Below, one piece after another: positions 44,041 to 53,088 of a DNA stretch of 64,000 nt. Numbering within the stretch: position 1 is the stretch's first letter; every line of letters begins with the position of its first letter. The stretch comes from Aequorivita aquimaris (GTDB lineage Bacteria; Bacteroidota; Bacteroidia; Flavobacteriales; Flavobacteriaceae), in the NCBI RefSeq assembly GCF_001573155.1, contig NZ_JRWG01000004.1, positions 124,001-188,000 of the forward strand, written 5' to 3'. The notes beneath the pieces were generated by a model that saw only the letters and a list, made by a program, of their open reading frames with translations, made no database searches and was not told the DNA's origin. The position numbers and the translations under genes were made by a program.

Positions 44041-44877
44041 TTACTGATTTTTTACAGGATGCAGGTACAGCACCTGCCCAATTGAAAGATCATTACTTTT
44101 TAAACCATTGTATTTTTTAAGTGTTTCAACAGTAAGATTAAATCTTCTAGAAATGCTGTAAAGTGTGTCGCCAGCCTGGACGGAATAAGTTCCGATTTTT
44201 GAATCATCGGGATCTATGGCGCTCAACCTTCTCCCCAAAACCTCATCATCATAAGCGGTAAGATTATATCTTTCAATAATGCCTATAAGCTTGTCAGGGT
44301 ATTTTGGATCTGTGGCATAACCTGCTTTTCGCAATCCTTTTGCCCAACCTTTATAATCGTCTTTTCTAAGTTTAAATAAATCTTGATAGCGGCTGCGCTG
44401 GGTTAAAAAGAGAGAATGGTCTCTATAGGAATATTTGGGGTCGTTGTATTTTCTGAAACATTCACCGCGTTCATCATCATCGTGATATACACGATCTCCT
44501 TCCCAACCTGTATGGCATTTAATCCCGAAGTGGTTGTTGGCCTTCATAGTAAGTTCCCCTGCCCCAGCGCCACTTTCTAAAATGCCCTGCGCAAGGGTTA
44601 TGCTTGCTGGTATTCCGTACTGAAGCATTTCTTCCTTGGCAATTTGAGCGTATTCATTTATATAATTTGCAACGCGTTCGCTATAGGGAATATTTATCGG
44701 CACTACTACAACCTCTGGTTCTTCTGCCTTTGTATCCTTTTCCTTTACGGTTTGATTTACCCTAACAACACGTTCGGTATTATGTTTTTTTCGGTACTTG
44801 GTCGCGGTTTTTTTTGATTTGCAACTGCTAAAACAAACGATAACTACAAGAAGAAGGATAGTAATTCTGCCAATCAT
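44041..44877 (-). CDS. Glucosaminidase (GH73) lipoprotein with LysM domain
   Basis: 278 aa from the ATG of the signal peptide MIGRITILLLVVIVCFSSC (lipobox Cys at 19); a TTG three codons upstream is an alternative start. A Lys-rich linker follows, then a GH73-type N-acetylglucosaminidase domain: ASITLAQGILESGAGAGELTMKANNHFGIKC with the catalytic Glu in ILESG, and FRKYNDPKYSYRDHSLFL. The final 50 residues are one LysM domain (YSVQAGDTLYSISRRFNLTVETLKKYNG...IGQVLYLHP). It cleaves or remodels peptidoglycan while bound to the envelope. One base separates its ATG from the upstream stop. Confidence 0.93.
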   Translation of the reverse strand: MIGRITILLLVVIVCFSSCKSKKTATKYRKKHNTERVVRVNQTVKEKDTKAEEPEVVVVPINIPYSERVANYINEYAQIAKEEMLQYGIPASITLAQGILESGAGAGELTMKANNHFGIKCHTGWEGDRVYHDDDERGECFRKYNDPKYSYRDHSLFLTQRSRYQDLFKLRKDDYKGWAKGLRKAGYATDPKYPDKLIGIIERYNLTAYDDEVLGRRLSAIDPDDSKIGTYSVQAGDTLYSISRRFNLTVETLKKYNGLKSNDLSIGQVLYLHPVKNQ

Positions 44878-44878
44878 T

Positions 44879-45802
44879 TTATTCAATTATAGGAAGGTTT
44901 TTCTTTTTCAACTTTTGATTCATTCCGGCAATACCCTGCAGGCCTCCAGTATGGATCGCAAAAATACGGCTATTTTCTTTGAAATGCCCCTTTTTTAAAA
45001 GATCCATAATGCCAAACATCATTTTTCCGGTATAGATTGGATCCAACGGAATATTGGCTTCTCTTTTAAACCTATTAATGAAACGTATCAAATCAGCATC
45101 TATTTTACCATAGCCACCAAAACAATACGCATCTGTGATAGAGAAATTGGTTTTTGATGTATATTTCCCAATTTCTTCCGATTGAAAAGTTCCCTTTAAA
45201 GCCGAAAATCCAAGAACTTGTTGATCTTTCCTTGAAGCTTTTACCAGTCCGGCCATAGTACCGCCAGTACCCACAGGCACACATATATAATCAGCATTTT
45301 CTGAAACATTCTCTAAAATTTCCTCACATCCTTGGACCGCCAAGACATTTGTACCCCCTTCGGGAAGTATATAAATATCGCCAAACTGTTTCTTTAAATG
45401 ATTAATGAAATTAGTTTCGGTTTTCTGTCTATAAGCTTCACGCGAAATAAAATATAACTGCATACCACAATCCTGAGCAAAGGAAAGTGTAGTGTTTTCA
45501 AATATTTTACTTTCAAGCTCCTCCCCCCGAATAATTCCAATAGTTTTAAAGTTCAGTTCTTTGCCAGCGGCTGCAACTGCAGCTATATGATTTGAAAAAG
45601 CCCCTCCGAATGTAAGTAAGGTTTCATAACCGTTAGCTTTGGCAAATTGGATATTGTATTTAAGTTTTCTGAACTTGTTGCCTGATACAAAAGGATGCAA
45701 CATATCATCTCGCACCACATGTAGCGAAAATGGATTCAATCCAAACGAAGAAAGGGAAATATTCACCAAGCTACGATTTCTGAAGTTAAAAAAAAGGTTC
45801 AT
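44879..45802 (-). CDS. ACC deaminase/D-cysteine desulfhydrase family PLP enzyme
   Basis: 307 aa from the ATG at 45802; the frame continues 17 codons further to a GTG with a hydrophobic stretch that is probably not translated. Fold-type II PLP enzyme: GLNPFSLHVVRDDMLHPFVSGNKFRKLKYN (Lys-PLP in GNKFRKL), TFGGAFSNHIAAVAAAG, and the phosphate-binding VPVGTGGTMAGLV. Activity may be D-cysteine desulfhydrase or 1-aminocyclopropane-1-carboxylate deaminase; the sequence does not decide. It sits with the glucosaminidase and hemL as in other flavobacteria. Confidence 0.9.
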   Translation of the reverse strand: MNLFFNFRNRSLVNISLSSFGLNPFSLHVVRDDMLHPFVSGNKFRKLKYNIQFAKANGYETLLTFGGAFSNHIAAVAAAGKELNFKTIGIIRGEELESKIFENTTLSFAQDCGMQLYFISREAYRQKTETNFINHLKKQFGDIYILPEGGTNVLAVQGCEEILENVSENADYICVPVGTGGTMAGLVKASRKDQQVLGFSALKGTFQSEEIGKYTSKTNFSITDAYCFGGYGKIDADLIRFINRFKREANIPLDPIYTGKMMFGIMDLLKKGHFKENSRIFAIHTGGLQGIAGMNQKLKKKNLPIIE

Positions 45803-45986
45803 TCCTACAAAGATAATAAGACTTATACCATATAAAAGCCAGAAAGGCCTCACAGGGACAGTAGTCCAAAAAAATTAAAAAAGCAAACCAATGTCAGAAA
45901 AAACTTAAATAAATGTGAAAAAATGTAGGAAACAACTGATAAATAGTAATTTACAGAAAACAAAAACAAACATTTTATCCGAAAAA

Positions 45987-46019
45987 TTTGCACTTTATCG
46001 AAATTTTATCATATTATTG
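45987..46019 (+). promoter_or_regulatory. Promoter of the tandem secreted-protein operon
   Basis: TTTG (45987-45990), 21-base spacer, TATTATTG (46012-46019), close to the Bacteroidota consensus, 27 bp before the first ATG. No terminator is visible until 51841. Confidence 0.5.
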
Positions 46020-46046
46020 TACCAATATTTTCAACAACCCCAAATT

Positions 46047-46865
46047 ATGAAAATAAAACTACCTACAATGTGGTCAGCTTTTGCGACCGCTCTTTTCTTG
46101 GCTCATAGCCTTTCCTACGCTCAGGTGGGGATAAATACTACCACACCCAACGGAATTTTAGAAGTGAACAGCTCCAATCAAGGCGTGGTACTGCCGCGCT
46201 TGGCCCTCACAGCCACAAATGTTATGGCACCTGCTACTAATCCACAATTAAGTGCGATTCCAATTGGCACAACTGTTTACAATACCAATTCCACATCAAC
46301 GGGGGCCAATGATGTTTATCCAGGAATCTATGTATGGGATGGAACTAAATGGATTAATCAATTCACCAAGAAAGATATTAAAATTATTAAACAGTCTCCT
46401 TTGGGTTATCGACCACTATCACAAGACGGCTTTATATATATTGGCAATTTGGGGAGTCAATATTTTACCCCTAAATATTCAGGAAGATATAAAATAGAAG
46501 TTAGTATGAACTACGGCGCCGGCAGTCCCAGAGATGTCAGCGGCGACTTTAGAGCACTAACTGAAGAAGGAAATTTTCTATTTACCTTTAATAGTAGTAA
46601 TTATATAATTCCAGCAAAAGCATATAGTACAAAGTCCGGAAGTAATAGTGGTCAAAATTATTTCCTAATTTGGGAACAATATTCTAAAATCTTATATGTA
46701 GATCTGATTGCTAAAGTTCCCTATAATTTTAGTTTACAATTTGATCAACTGCCTGCACCAGATTATGCAAATAATGGAAATTCTACCGGATATCCTAATG
46801 GAGGGGCGGGATATATTGGGTATGATATTCCTTGTTCTGTTGAATTTATGTTTTTAGACGAATAA
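46047..46865 (+). CDS. Secreted protein of a tandem triplet, copy 1
   Basis: 272 aa from the ATG of the signal peptide (MKIKLPTMWSAFATALFLAHSLSYAQ); an in-frame extension of 44 codons upstream has no signal. The mature N terminus VGINTTTPNGILEVNSSNQG is the 'VGIGTT.PNG.LEV' head seen in flavobacterial surface and tail-fibre-like proteins. A linker repeat-like block with YPGIYVWDGTKWINQF follows. The C-terminal half resembles a jelly-roll/C1q-like domain (YFTPKYSGRYKIEVSMNYG...YIGYDIPCSVEFMFLDE). There is no T9SS sorting domain. Function unknown. First of three paralogues and a larger cargo gene. Confidence 0.85.
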   Translation: MKIKLPTMWSAFATALFLAHSLSYAQVGINTTTPNGILEVNSSNQGVVLPRLALTATNVMAPATNPQLSAIPIGTTVYNTNSTSTGANDVYPGIYVWDGTKWINQFTKKDIKIIKQSPLGYRPLSQDGFIYIGNLGSQYFTPKYSGRYKIEVSMNYGAGSPRDVSGDFRALTEEGNFLFTFNSSNYIIPAKAYSTKSGSNSGQNYFLIWEQYSKILYVDLIAKVPYNFSLQFDQLPAPDYANNGNSTGYPNGGAGYIGYDIPCSVEFMFLDE

Positions 46866-46903
46866 GTTAAAAACTTTATATATCGACCTTTAAATACTAA
46901 TAT

Positions 46904-47716
46904 ATGAAACTTCTGAAATTCATTCTGTTTTTAATATCATTTGGAACGATGGCACAAGTAGGCATAGGCACGACTTCTCCAAATGGGATTATGGAAATTA
47001 ATAGCTCAATATCTGGGCTGGTTTACCCTGTTGTAGCACTTACCGCCACAAATTCCCAGACTCCAGTTTTAAATCCTAATTCTGGAACGCTTGTACCTGG
47101 AACTGTTGTTTATAATACAAATTTAAACAATGCTGGAATTAATAGTGTATATCCGGGCACCTATATGTGGGACGGGTCCAATTGGATACCGCAATTTAGC
47201 AAAAGACACTCAGAGATTTTTTTTCAAAATCCCACTGTTTTGAGGACCGAATCAGATTTAACCAATCAGGATGTGCCAGGATTAGGCGTTACTGAGAATA
47301 AATTCTTTAGAACAAAATATAACGGATATTATAGAGTTGAGATTCGCGTAAACTTCGGAGGAGGTAGAGTAACCTCACCGGTTCCCGGAGATGATAATGC
47401 AGCTTTTCAGGACGGCACCTTTAAATTTAATTTTAATGGCACTACATATCCTGTAAATGTGAAGTCAATCTCTACGTATGATTTATCTAGTGGATCAACG
47501 GTTTTCTACGAGGGCGTATGGAAAGAATCTTATCTCGTATTATTTTTAGATTTAGTGGCCGCAACAGATTATTATTTCAGCCTAACTTTTTCACAATCGC
47601 CAGCGCCAGCTTTTAATAATAATGGAGAATTTGGCGATGGCCGAGGTTATGTAGGAAAAGACATTCCATGTTCGATAGAATTTACTTATATAGAAGACTA
47701 TACTGGTGATATCTAA
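46904..47716 (+). CDS. Secreted protein of a tandem triplet, copy 2
   Basis: 270 aa. Signal peptide ending at TMAQ, then VGIGTTSPNGIMEINSSISG, YPGTYMWDGSNWIPQF, the core KFFRTKYNGYYRVEIRVNFGGG and the end GYVGKDIPCSIEFTYIEDYTGDI. Same layout as its neighbours and clearly homologous, but with diverged loops, so the duplication is not recent. It starts 38 bp after copy 1 and ends 21 bp before copy 3, with no promoter or terminator between. Confidence 0.85.
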   Translation: MKLLKFILFLISFGTMAQVGIGTTSPNGIMEINSSISGLVYPVVALTATNSQTPVLNPNSGTLVPGTVVYNTNLNNAGINSVYPGTYMWDGSNWIPQFSKRHSEIFFQNPTVLRTESDLTNQDVPGLGVTENKFFRTKYNGYYRVEIRVNFGGGRVTSPVPGDDNAAFQDGTFKFNFNGTTYPVNVKSISTYDLSSGSTVFYEGVWKESYLVLFLDLVAATDYYFSLTFSQSPAPAFNNNGEFGDGRGYVGKDIPCSIEFTYIEDYTGDI

Positions 47717-47737
47717 ACCAAATAACTAGACCCCATT

Positions 47738-48556
47738 ATGAAACGCAATAATTTTTTTAAAGAAAAATATCTTCTGTTTTTACTATTAGTATTAACAAGT
47801 ACAGTTGTCTTTTCACAAATTGGCATAGGAACTATAAAGCCAGAAGGCATGCTGGATTTGGAAAGTTCCCAATATGGATTGGTCTATCCTCGCGTGGCTC
47901 TGGTCAAGACAAATCAACAGTTGCCAGTAACAAATCCGAACGGAGGCAATTTAGTAGCCGGAACCGTGGTTTATAATACAAGCACTACCAGTACAGGAGA
48001 CCATGATGTTTATCCGGGAGTTTATGTTTGGGATGGTGCGGCGATAAACCCTAAATGGATTCCTCAATTTATTTTAGAACATTCAGCGCTCTTCGCGCAA
48101 AATCCCTTAAATTTTAGTGTGCCCTTGAGTGGTGGGTTTAGAGATGTTCCCAATCTTGGAAATGGCAAAACTTTTAAAGCAAAATATACTGGCATATATC
48201 GCATAGAGGCTAACTTCAATTTTGGAGCGGGCCAGGCTCTTAATCCTAGCGGTTCAGAAAGTGTTAGAATGGCCACCCAAGAAGGTTATTTTCGTTTTAT
48301 TTTTAACGGAACAAATTATGACATATATACCCACGCCTACTCAATAAAGAACAATATTACCAATCAAAACTTTAATCGGTTTCGTCACGACTCATCCTTA
48401 ATTTTGTACTTAAATTTAAGCGCGGGTCAAACCTACCCATTCAGACTTCAAATGGATCTTCAGGTATCCAATACAAGTGATTATGATACTGCAACCAATG
48501 GAATTGTTGGTATAGACGTTCCCTGCACCATCGAATTTACATATATTAATGAATAG
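47738..48556 (+). CDS. Secreted protein of a tandem triplet, copy 3
   Basis: 272 aa. Signal peptide ending at VVFSQ, then IGIGTIKPEGMLDLESSQYG, YPGVYVWDGAAINPKWIPQF, the core TFKAKYTGIYRIEANFNFGAG and the end GIVGIDVPCTIEFTYINE. The head domain has LDL in place of the LEV/MEI of the others, and the loop before PKWIPQF is longer. No sorting domain. It lies 56 bp before the choice-of-anchor-B cargo gene, suggesting joint expression. Confidence 0.85.
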   Translation: MKRNNFFKEKYLLFLLLVLTSTVVFSQIGIGTIKPEGMLDLESSQYGLVYPRVALVKTNQQLPVTNPNGGNLVAGTVVYNTSTTSTGDHDVYPGVYVWDGAAINPKWIPQFILEHSALFAQNPLNFSVPLSGGFRDVPNLGNGKTFKAKYTGIYRIEANFNFGAGQALNPSGSESVRMATQEGYFRFIFNGTNYDIYTHAYSIKNNITNQNFNRFRHDSSLILYLNLSAGQTYPFRLQMDLQVSNTSDYDTATNGIVGIDVPCTIEFTYINE

Positions 48557-48612
48557 ATCAATCAGATAAGATAACGACAACCCATTATTCACTACAAATA
48601 GACCATGACATT

Positions 48613-51600
48613 ATGAAAGGTAATCTACTTTTAATTATTACAATTTGTTTCTTTGGTGCGACCGCCCAAACCCCTTGTGTCAATGGTTTTGCTACAGTTG
48701 GTGGCAAAAGTTACCCTTGCAACGGTTTGACTTTACAAAGCTATATATCTGCGGCTACAATGAATGCTGCAGAAGCACAGGACTCATGGGGCTGGACCGA
48801 TCCTCAGAGCGGTAAGGAATATGCAATAGTTGCATTGGACAATGGTACCGCCTTTGTTGATATCAGCAATCCTACAAATCCAAAATATCTTGCTAGATTA
48901 AACACGCAAGTATCCTCCAGCCTATGGCGAGATGTAAAAGTGTACAAAGATCACGCATTTATTGTAAGTGATGCCAATGGCAATCACGGGATGCAAATTT
49001 TTGATCTGAGAAGATTGCGAACGCTTACCGGTAGCTCTCCGGTTACCTTTACAAAATCACAAACCGATGGTAATTTGTTTTGGGACGGCACCGGCTCCAG
49101 TGGAAGGGGAAGTGCACATAATATTGTTGTTAATGAAGCCTCTGGCTATGCCTATATTTTAGGTTCACCAGGTTATAACAGTGGGGGACCGATTGTAGTA
49201 AAATTAGACAATAATAATGATGGCATACCTAATGATCCCGTTGTGGTAAAACTATATTCTACATTAGGCTATTGCCACGATGCCGAAGTGGTAATTTACG
49301 ATGGCCCAGACCCAGATTATCAAGGCAGAGAAATTATGATTGGTGCATTTAGCGGAAATAATAAAGTAAACATTATTGATTTCACTAACAAATCAAACCC
49401 TTCGGTAATATCATCTGTTACGTATTCCAATAAGTATTATACCCATCAAGGCTGGTTTACGGAGGATAAACGTTTCTTTATTGCAGGGGATGAAAAAGAT
49501 GAAGAATTAGCTGGTTTAAATACTCGCACTTTGGTCTTTAATGTCGAAGACCTTGACAATCCAACATTATTTTACACATATTCTGGTTCAACTCCAGCTA
49601 TTGACCATAATGGATATATTAATGGAAATAGATACTACTTAGCCAATTATGCGGCGGGTGTTCGAATTATAAAAGTGGATGGTCTGTATAACCAGAACCC
49701 AGGTATGACTGAAATAAATTATTTCGATTGCTTTCCACAAAATAATAACGCCGCTTTCAACGGTACGTGGAACGTTTACCCATATTTTTCAAGTGGAAAT
49801 ATAATTGCGACCGGCTTCGGAGATGGGAATATAAATGGAGACGGGGGACTCTTTATTATCAAAGATCCACTCTACGATAATATTTCACCCATTGCCAACT
49901 GTCAGAACTACACAGCGGTCTTAGATAAAAATACTGGCAGTGTTACAATTACAGCGGACGATATTGATAATGGTTCAACAGATAATTTTGGAATTACAAA
50001 AAGAACTATAACTGCAGGGCAAACAACATTTACCTGTAAAGATGTTGGACAAACATTTAATATAACCCTAACCGTAGAAGACGACTATGCAAACAAAGCT
50101 TCATGTACTGCCGTGGTTACTGTTGCTGCGCCAACAACAATTTACTCAGGAAGCAGTTGGAGTAATGGAGCCCCAGGTCCTGGCTCAAATGCGATAATAA
50201 GTAGCAACTACGATACATCCTCCAAAGGAAGCATTAATGCATGTACTTGTGAAGTTGACGCCAACAAAACCCTAACAGTTGCCGCAGAAGATTATATTAA
50301 CATCACAAAAGATATTACCGTAAACGGTAATCTAATTGTAGAACATCAAGGTAGCGTGGTACAATCTGACGATAGTGCAGTGGTCACCAACAACGGTACT
50401 ATTAATGTAAACTACACAACCCCTTTTATGCTCCCCCGCGTATTCTTGGTAATGGGAAGCCCCATGACAGTTGAAACTCGGGATGGTGTTTTTGCCGATT
50501 CTTATATGTTCTTAAATCACCTTACTGAAAACTTTGTTCCCAATCCAGATGTTGAAGATCAGTTTCCTCTTGCCGAAAACTTTGCCGATGATAATAGGGA
50601 TAACTGGGTGCTATATTCAGGAACAATAAATCCAGGAGAAGGTTATATTTCCCGTCCACAACTGAACGGCAATGACGGAAATAAAACCTATGACATGACC
50701 TTCGAACAAGGCACTTTGAACACAGGCGAAGTAAATTTCACAGTAAAATATAACGGTAACAGAAACAGCAGCCCTAACGTACTAGCAAATCCGTACCCTT
50801 CTGCAATCAGTGCCGCAGATTTCATTAATGCAAACACAATGGTAAACGAGGTCTATTTTTGGAATCCAAATACACCTCCTAGCCCATCCCTTCCGGGTGC
50901 CTATGCAATGAATTTTAGCATGGAAGATATTTCTATGTATAACCTTTCGGGCGGAACCTATGCTCCATCAGACCCAACACAAACCCCTCCAAGTGAATAT
51001 ATTTCTACAGGACAAGGTTTTGGTATAAAAGCAACTGCGGCAGGTATAGCAAGTTTCAGCAACAGTATGCGGGTTATTGATAACAATAATACGGCACCAA
51101 GGCCGTCACAGGACGGTATAGACCGTGTATGGATCAGTGTTGAAAACGAACAATACAATATGCGCAATAATACACTTATAGCCTTTTCACCCTATGCCAC
51201 AAGTGGTATTGACGCTGGGTATGATAGTAGAAGATTGGCTACGGTATTGTCACTCTATACCCACTTAGAAGATGGTTCAGAAGAATTGGGCATTCAAAGT
51301 CGCGAAACTTTTGAGGATGGCGCTAAAATACTTATGGGCTTCTCTTCTCTTTTAGACGAAAACCTTGAGTACACTATTTCTGTAAAAGATTTTCAGGGAG
51401 CTAGCTTAGAAAACGCTTCTATATTTTTAATAGACAATGAACTTAACACGCGTACCAATTTATCTCAGGATGACTATACTTTTAAAGTAGGAAAAGGCAC
51501 ATACGACCGTCGATTTACCATCCAATTTAAAAGCAACGAAATTTTGGGCGACGAAGGCGCAGGTCTTGCCAACGTATCGGTATATCCAAATCCCACTAAC

Positions 51601-51801
51601 AATATTTTAAATGTTGTATCTCCTGAAGCCAAGGTCAACACTGTTGAGATATATGATATAAGTGGAAGAATCCTCCGAAATATAGACCTATCCACAACTA
51701 CCCATTACCAAATAGACTTAAGCAATCTTCAAAATGCAATCTATTTTGTTAAGATAAGTACAGAAATAGGAGAAGTAACAAAACAAATTGTCAAACAATA
51801 A
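48613..51801 (+). CDS. Secreted choice-of-anchor B family protein with T9SS type A sorting domain
   Basis: 1062 aa. Signal peptide ending at GATAQ. Residues 25-430 have LVIVD-like repeats typical of choice-of-anchor B proteins (WGWTDPQSGKEYAIVALDNGTAFVDISNP, VKVYKDHAFIVSDANGNHGMQIFDL, ILGSPGYNSGGPIVVKLDN). An HYR-like Ig domain follows (PIANCQNYTAVLDKNTGSVTITADDIDNGSTDNFGI), then a beta region, and a long domain of about 350 residues (FMLPRVFLVMGSPM...LANPYPSAISAADFI). The C-terminal sorting domain is VYPNPTNNILNV...LQNAIYFVKISTEIGEVTKQIVKQ. It should be exported by T9SS and anchored by PorU. Ligand unknown. Confidence 0.92.
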   Translation: MKGNLLLIITICFFGATAQTPCVNGFATVGGKSYPCNGLTLQSYISAATMNAAEAQDSWGWTDPQSGKEYAIVALDNGTAFVDISNPTNPKYLARLNTQVSSSLWRDVKVYKDHAFIVSDANGNHGMQIFDLRRLRTLTGSSPVTFTKSQTDGNLFWDGTGSSGRGSAHNIVVNEASGYAYILGSPGYNSGGPIVVKLDNNNDGIPNDPVVVKLYSTLGYCHDAEVVIYDGPDPDYQGREIMIGAFSGNNKVNIIDFTNKSNPSVISSVTYSNKYYTHQGWFTEDKRFFIAGDEKDEELAGLNTRTLVFNVEDLDNPTLFYTYSGSTPAIDHNGYINGNRYYLANYAAGVRIIKVDGLYNQNPGMTEINYFDCFPQNNNAAFNGTWNVYPYFSSGNIIATGFGDGNINGDGGLFIIKDPLYDNISPIANCQNYTAVLDKNTGSVTITADDIDNGSTDNFGITKRTITAGQTTFTCKDVGQTFNITLTVEDDYANKASCTAVVTVAAPTTIYSGSSWSNGAPGPGSNAIISSNYDTSSKGSINACTCEVDANKTLTVAAEDYINITKDITVNGNLIVEHQGSVVQSDDSAVVTNNGTINVNYTTPFMLPRVFLVMGSPMTVETRDGVFADSYMFLNHLTENFVPNPDVEDQFPLAENFADDNRDNWVLYSGTINPGEGYISRPQLNGNDGNKTYDMTFEQGTLNTGEVNFTVKYNGNRNSSPNVLANPYPSAISAADFINANTMVNEVYFWNPNTPPSPSLPGAYAMNFSMEDISMYNLSGGTYAPSDPTQTPPSEYISTGQGFGIKATAAGIASFSNSMRVIDNNNTAPRPSQDGIDRVWISVENEQYNMRNNTLIAFSPYATSGIDAGYDSRRLATVLSLYTHLEDGSEELGIQSRETFEDGAKILMGFSSLLDENLEYTISVKDFQGASLENASIFLIDNELNTRTNLSQDDYTFKVGKGTYDRRFTIQFKSNEILGDEGAGLANVSVYPNPTNNILNVVSPEAKVNTVEIYDISGRILRNIDLSTTTHYQIDLSNLQNAIYFVKISTEIGEVTKQIVKQ

Positions 51802-51840
51802 ACAATAAATCCCCACAATCAATTATTCACTTAACCTAGA

Positions 51841-51868
51841 AAAGACCGCTCTCAGGCGGTCTTTTTTT
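51841..51868 (+). terminator. Terminator of the tandem secreted-protein operon
   Basis: AAAGACCGC and GCGGTCTTT form a perfect 9-bp stem around a 6-base loop, followed by four further T. Confidence 0.9.
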
Positions 51869-52049
51869 ATTTTATCAAACCCATACACAGCAATTTTAAA
51901 ACTTGGTAAATTAAATCAATCTATGTCTGTGTAGTTCCAATCTTGATAACAAATACCTTCAGAAGATTGGCACCCCGCGCAAACATAGGATAACGGTTCA
52001 CTCCACCATCGGCTTCTAAACCCACAAAAAACAACATGCAACCCAAAAC

Positions 52050-52802
52050 TTAAACTTCCACTCCTAGCACCTCCACCCCCACAGCATTTGCACTTTTAAA
52101 TAAATAATAAGTCCCCTTCACCTCCTGATAAAACTTTAATCCCAGAACTGCTATGTGCATCCCAGCAATTTCAGGCTCCTCAACACTAAGCTCAAAAGAG
52201 TTTTCATCATAAGTTTTGTCAATATAAAACGGAGCACTCATCTTCAATTTGTAGTTTAAAGCATTAAAATCAAAATGCAGCAATCCCAAACTAAGTGCCA
52301 TATGCGTAGCGCCACTTGGAAAACTTACATGCCTAACATCAAAATTCGTAATCGCACAGCTTCGTGTAGCAAAATCATAATTGACTGACGCTCCAAGCGT
52401 ATCTATAACATTACAAGCCGGTGTAAATTCAAAATTGCGGAGAAGATCCAAGCCTAAAGGTGTTGCCAATCCATTCCCCACAGTTCTTTTACCTCTAAGA
52501 CTCACACGATCCATAGATTTTATCATAGTGAATAAAGTCATCATCCTACCGTGCAGCAAGCCGTCCTTACGCACACAAAGAAAAGGTGCTAATGAAATCC
52601 GAAAAGCCTTTTTTATCTTGCTACACGTTCCAAACTCACTCGCATTCTCCCGCACACGCACCATAGAATCCTTCTTTTTAATGTCATTACTCTTAAATCC
52701 ACCACCCGCACTTCGTGCCAAATCCCCACCATTGGGGGTTGAATAAAAGTTGGTATCTCCTATAGTACCCTTTAACCGAATTAATCCAATTTGTTTTGCC
52801 AT
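52050..52802 (-). CDS. Conserved hypothetical protein, unknown function
   Basis: 250 aa, no signal peptide and no membrane segment. It begins MAKQIGLIRLKGTIGDTNFY and STPNGGDLARSAGGGFKSNDI, which I recognise only as the head of a Bacteroidota hypothetical family. A basic middle part (SMVRVRENASEFGTCSKIKKAF) is followed by beta-rich sequence. The C terminus GVEVLGVEV follows LKFYQEVKGTYYLFK. No function is known to me. It is preceded by about 120 bp of very AT-rich repetitive DNA and is isolated from other genes. Confidence 0.8.
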   Translation of the reverse strand: MAKQIGLIRLKGTIGDTNFYSTPNGGDLARSAGGGFKSNDIKKKDSMVRVRENASEFGTCSKIKKAFRISLAPFLCVRKDGLLHGRMMTLFTMIKSMDRVSLRGKRTVGNGLATPLGLDLLRNFEFTPACNVIDTLGASVNYDFATRSCAITNFDVRHVSFPSGATHMALSLGLLHFDFNALNYKLKMSAPFYIDKTYDENSFELSVEEPEIAGMHIAVLGLKFYQEVKGTYYLFKSANAVGVEVLGVEV

Positions 52803-52821
52803 AATGTTTATTATCAGACAT

Positions 52822-52945
52822 CTAAATATATATAAAATTATTTAAAATATATGATTAAAGTATATTTATAGCGTATTTAAAACATATTTATAATATATCT
52901 ATAGCGTATTTATAGCGTATTATTAAAATATAATACAATATAATA
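52822..52945. repeat. AT-rich low-complexity repeat with recurring TATTTATAGCGTA units
   Basis: About 125 bp upstream of the 250-aa gene with imperfect repeats of TATTTATA(GCGTA) and ATATAATAC. TATAGCGTAT occurs three times. It may be a promoter region, a protein-binding array or decayed DNA. Confidence 0.6.
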
Positions 52946-53088
52946 CCCCTTTATCCTCTCTAAGGAGTAAGCTTTAAAAAGAAAAAACTAAATGTAAATC
53001 TAAAAACCCCATAGCACGGATTAGCAATCCGTCCTTGCCTTAATATGTATAAAAGAAAAATGTCTACAAAATATATAGTGAAGAAAAA

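Noticed and set aside
51927-52049. In-frame open continuation of about 40 codons after the stop of the 250-aa protein
   Set aside because: An open stretch of this length is expected by chance (roughly one in eight), and its translation shows no recognisable family pattern, so it is not treated as a stop-codon readthrough or frameshift.
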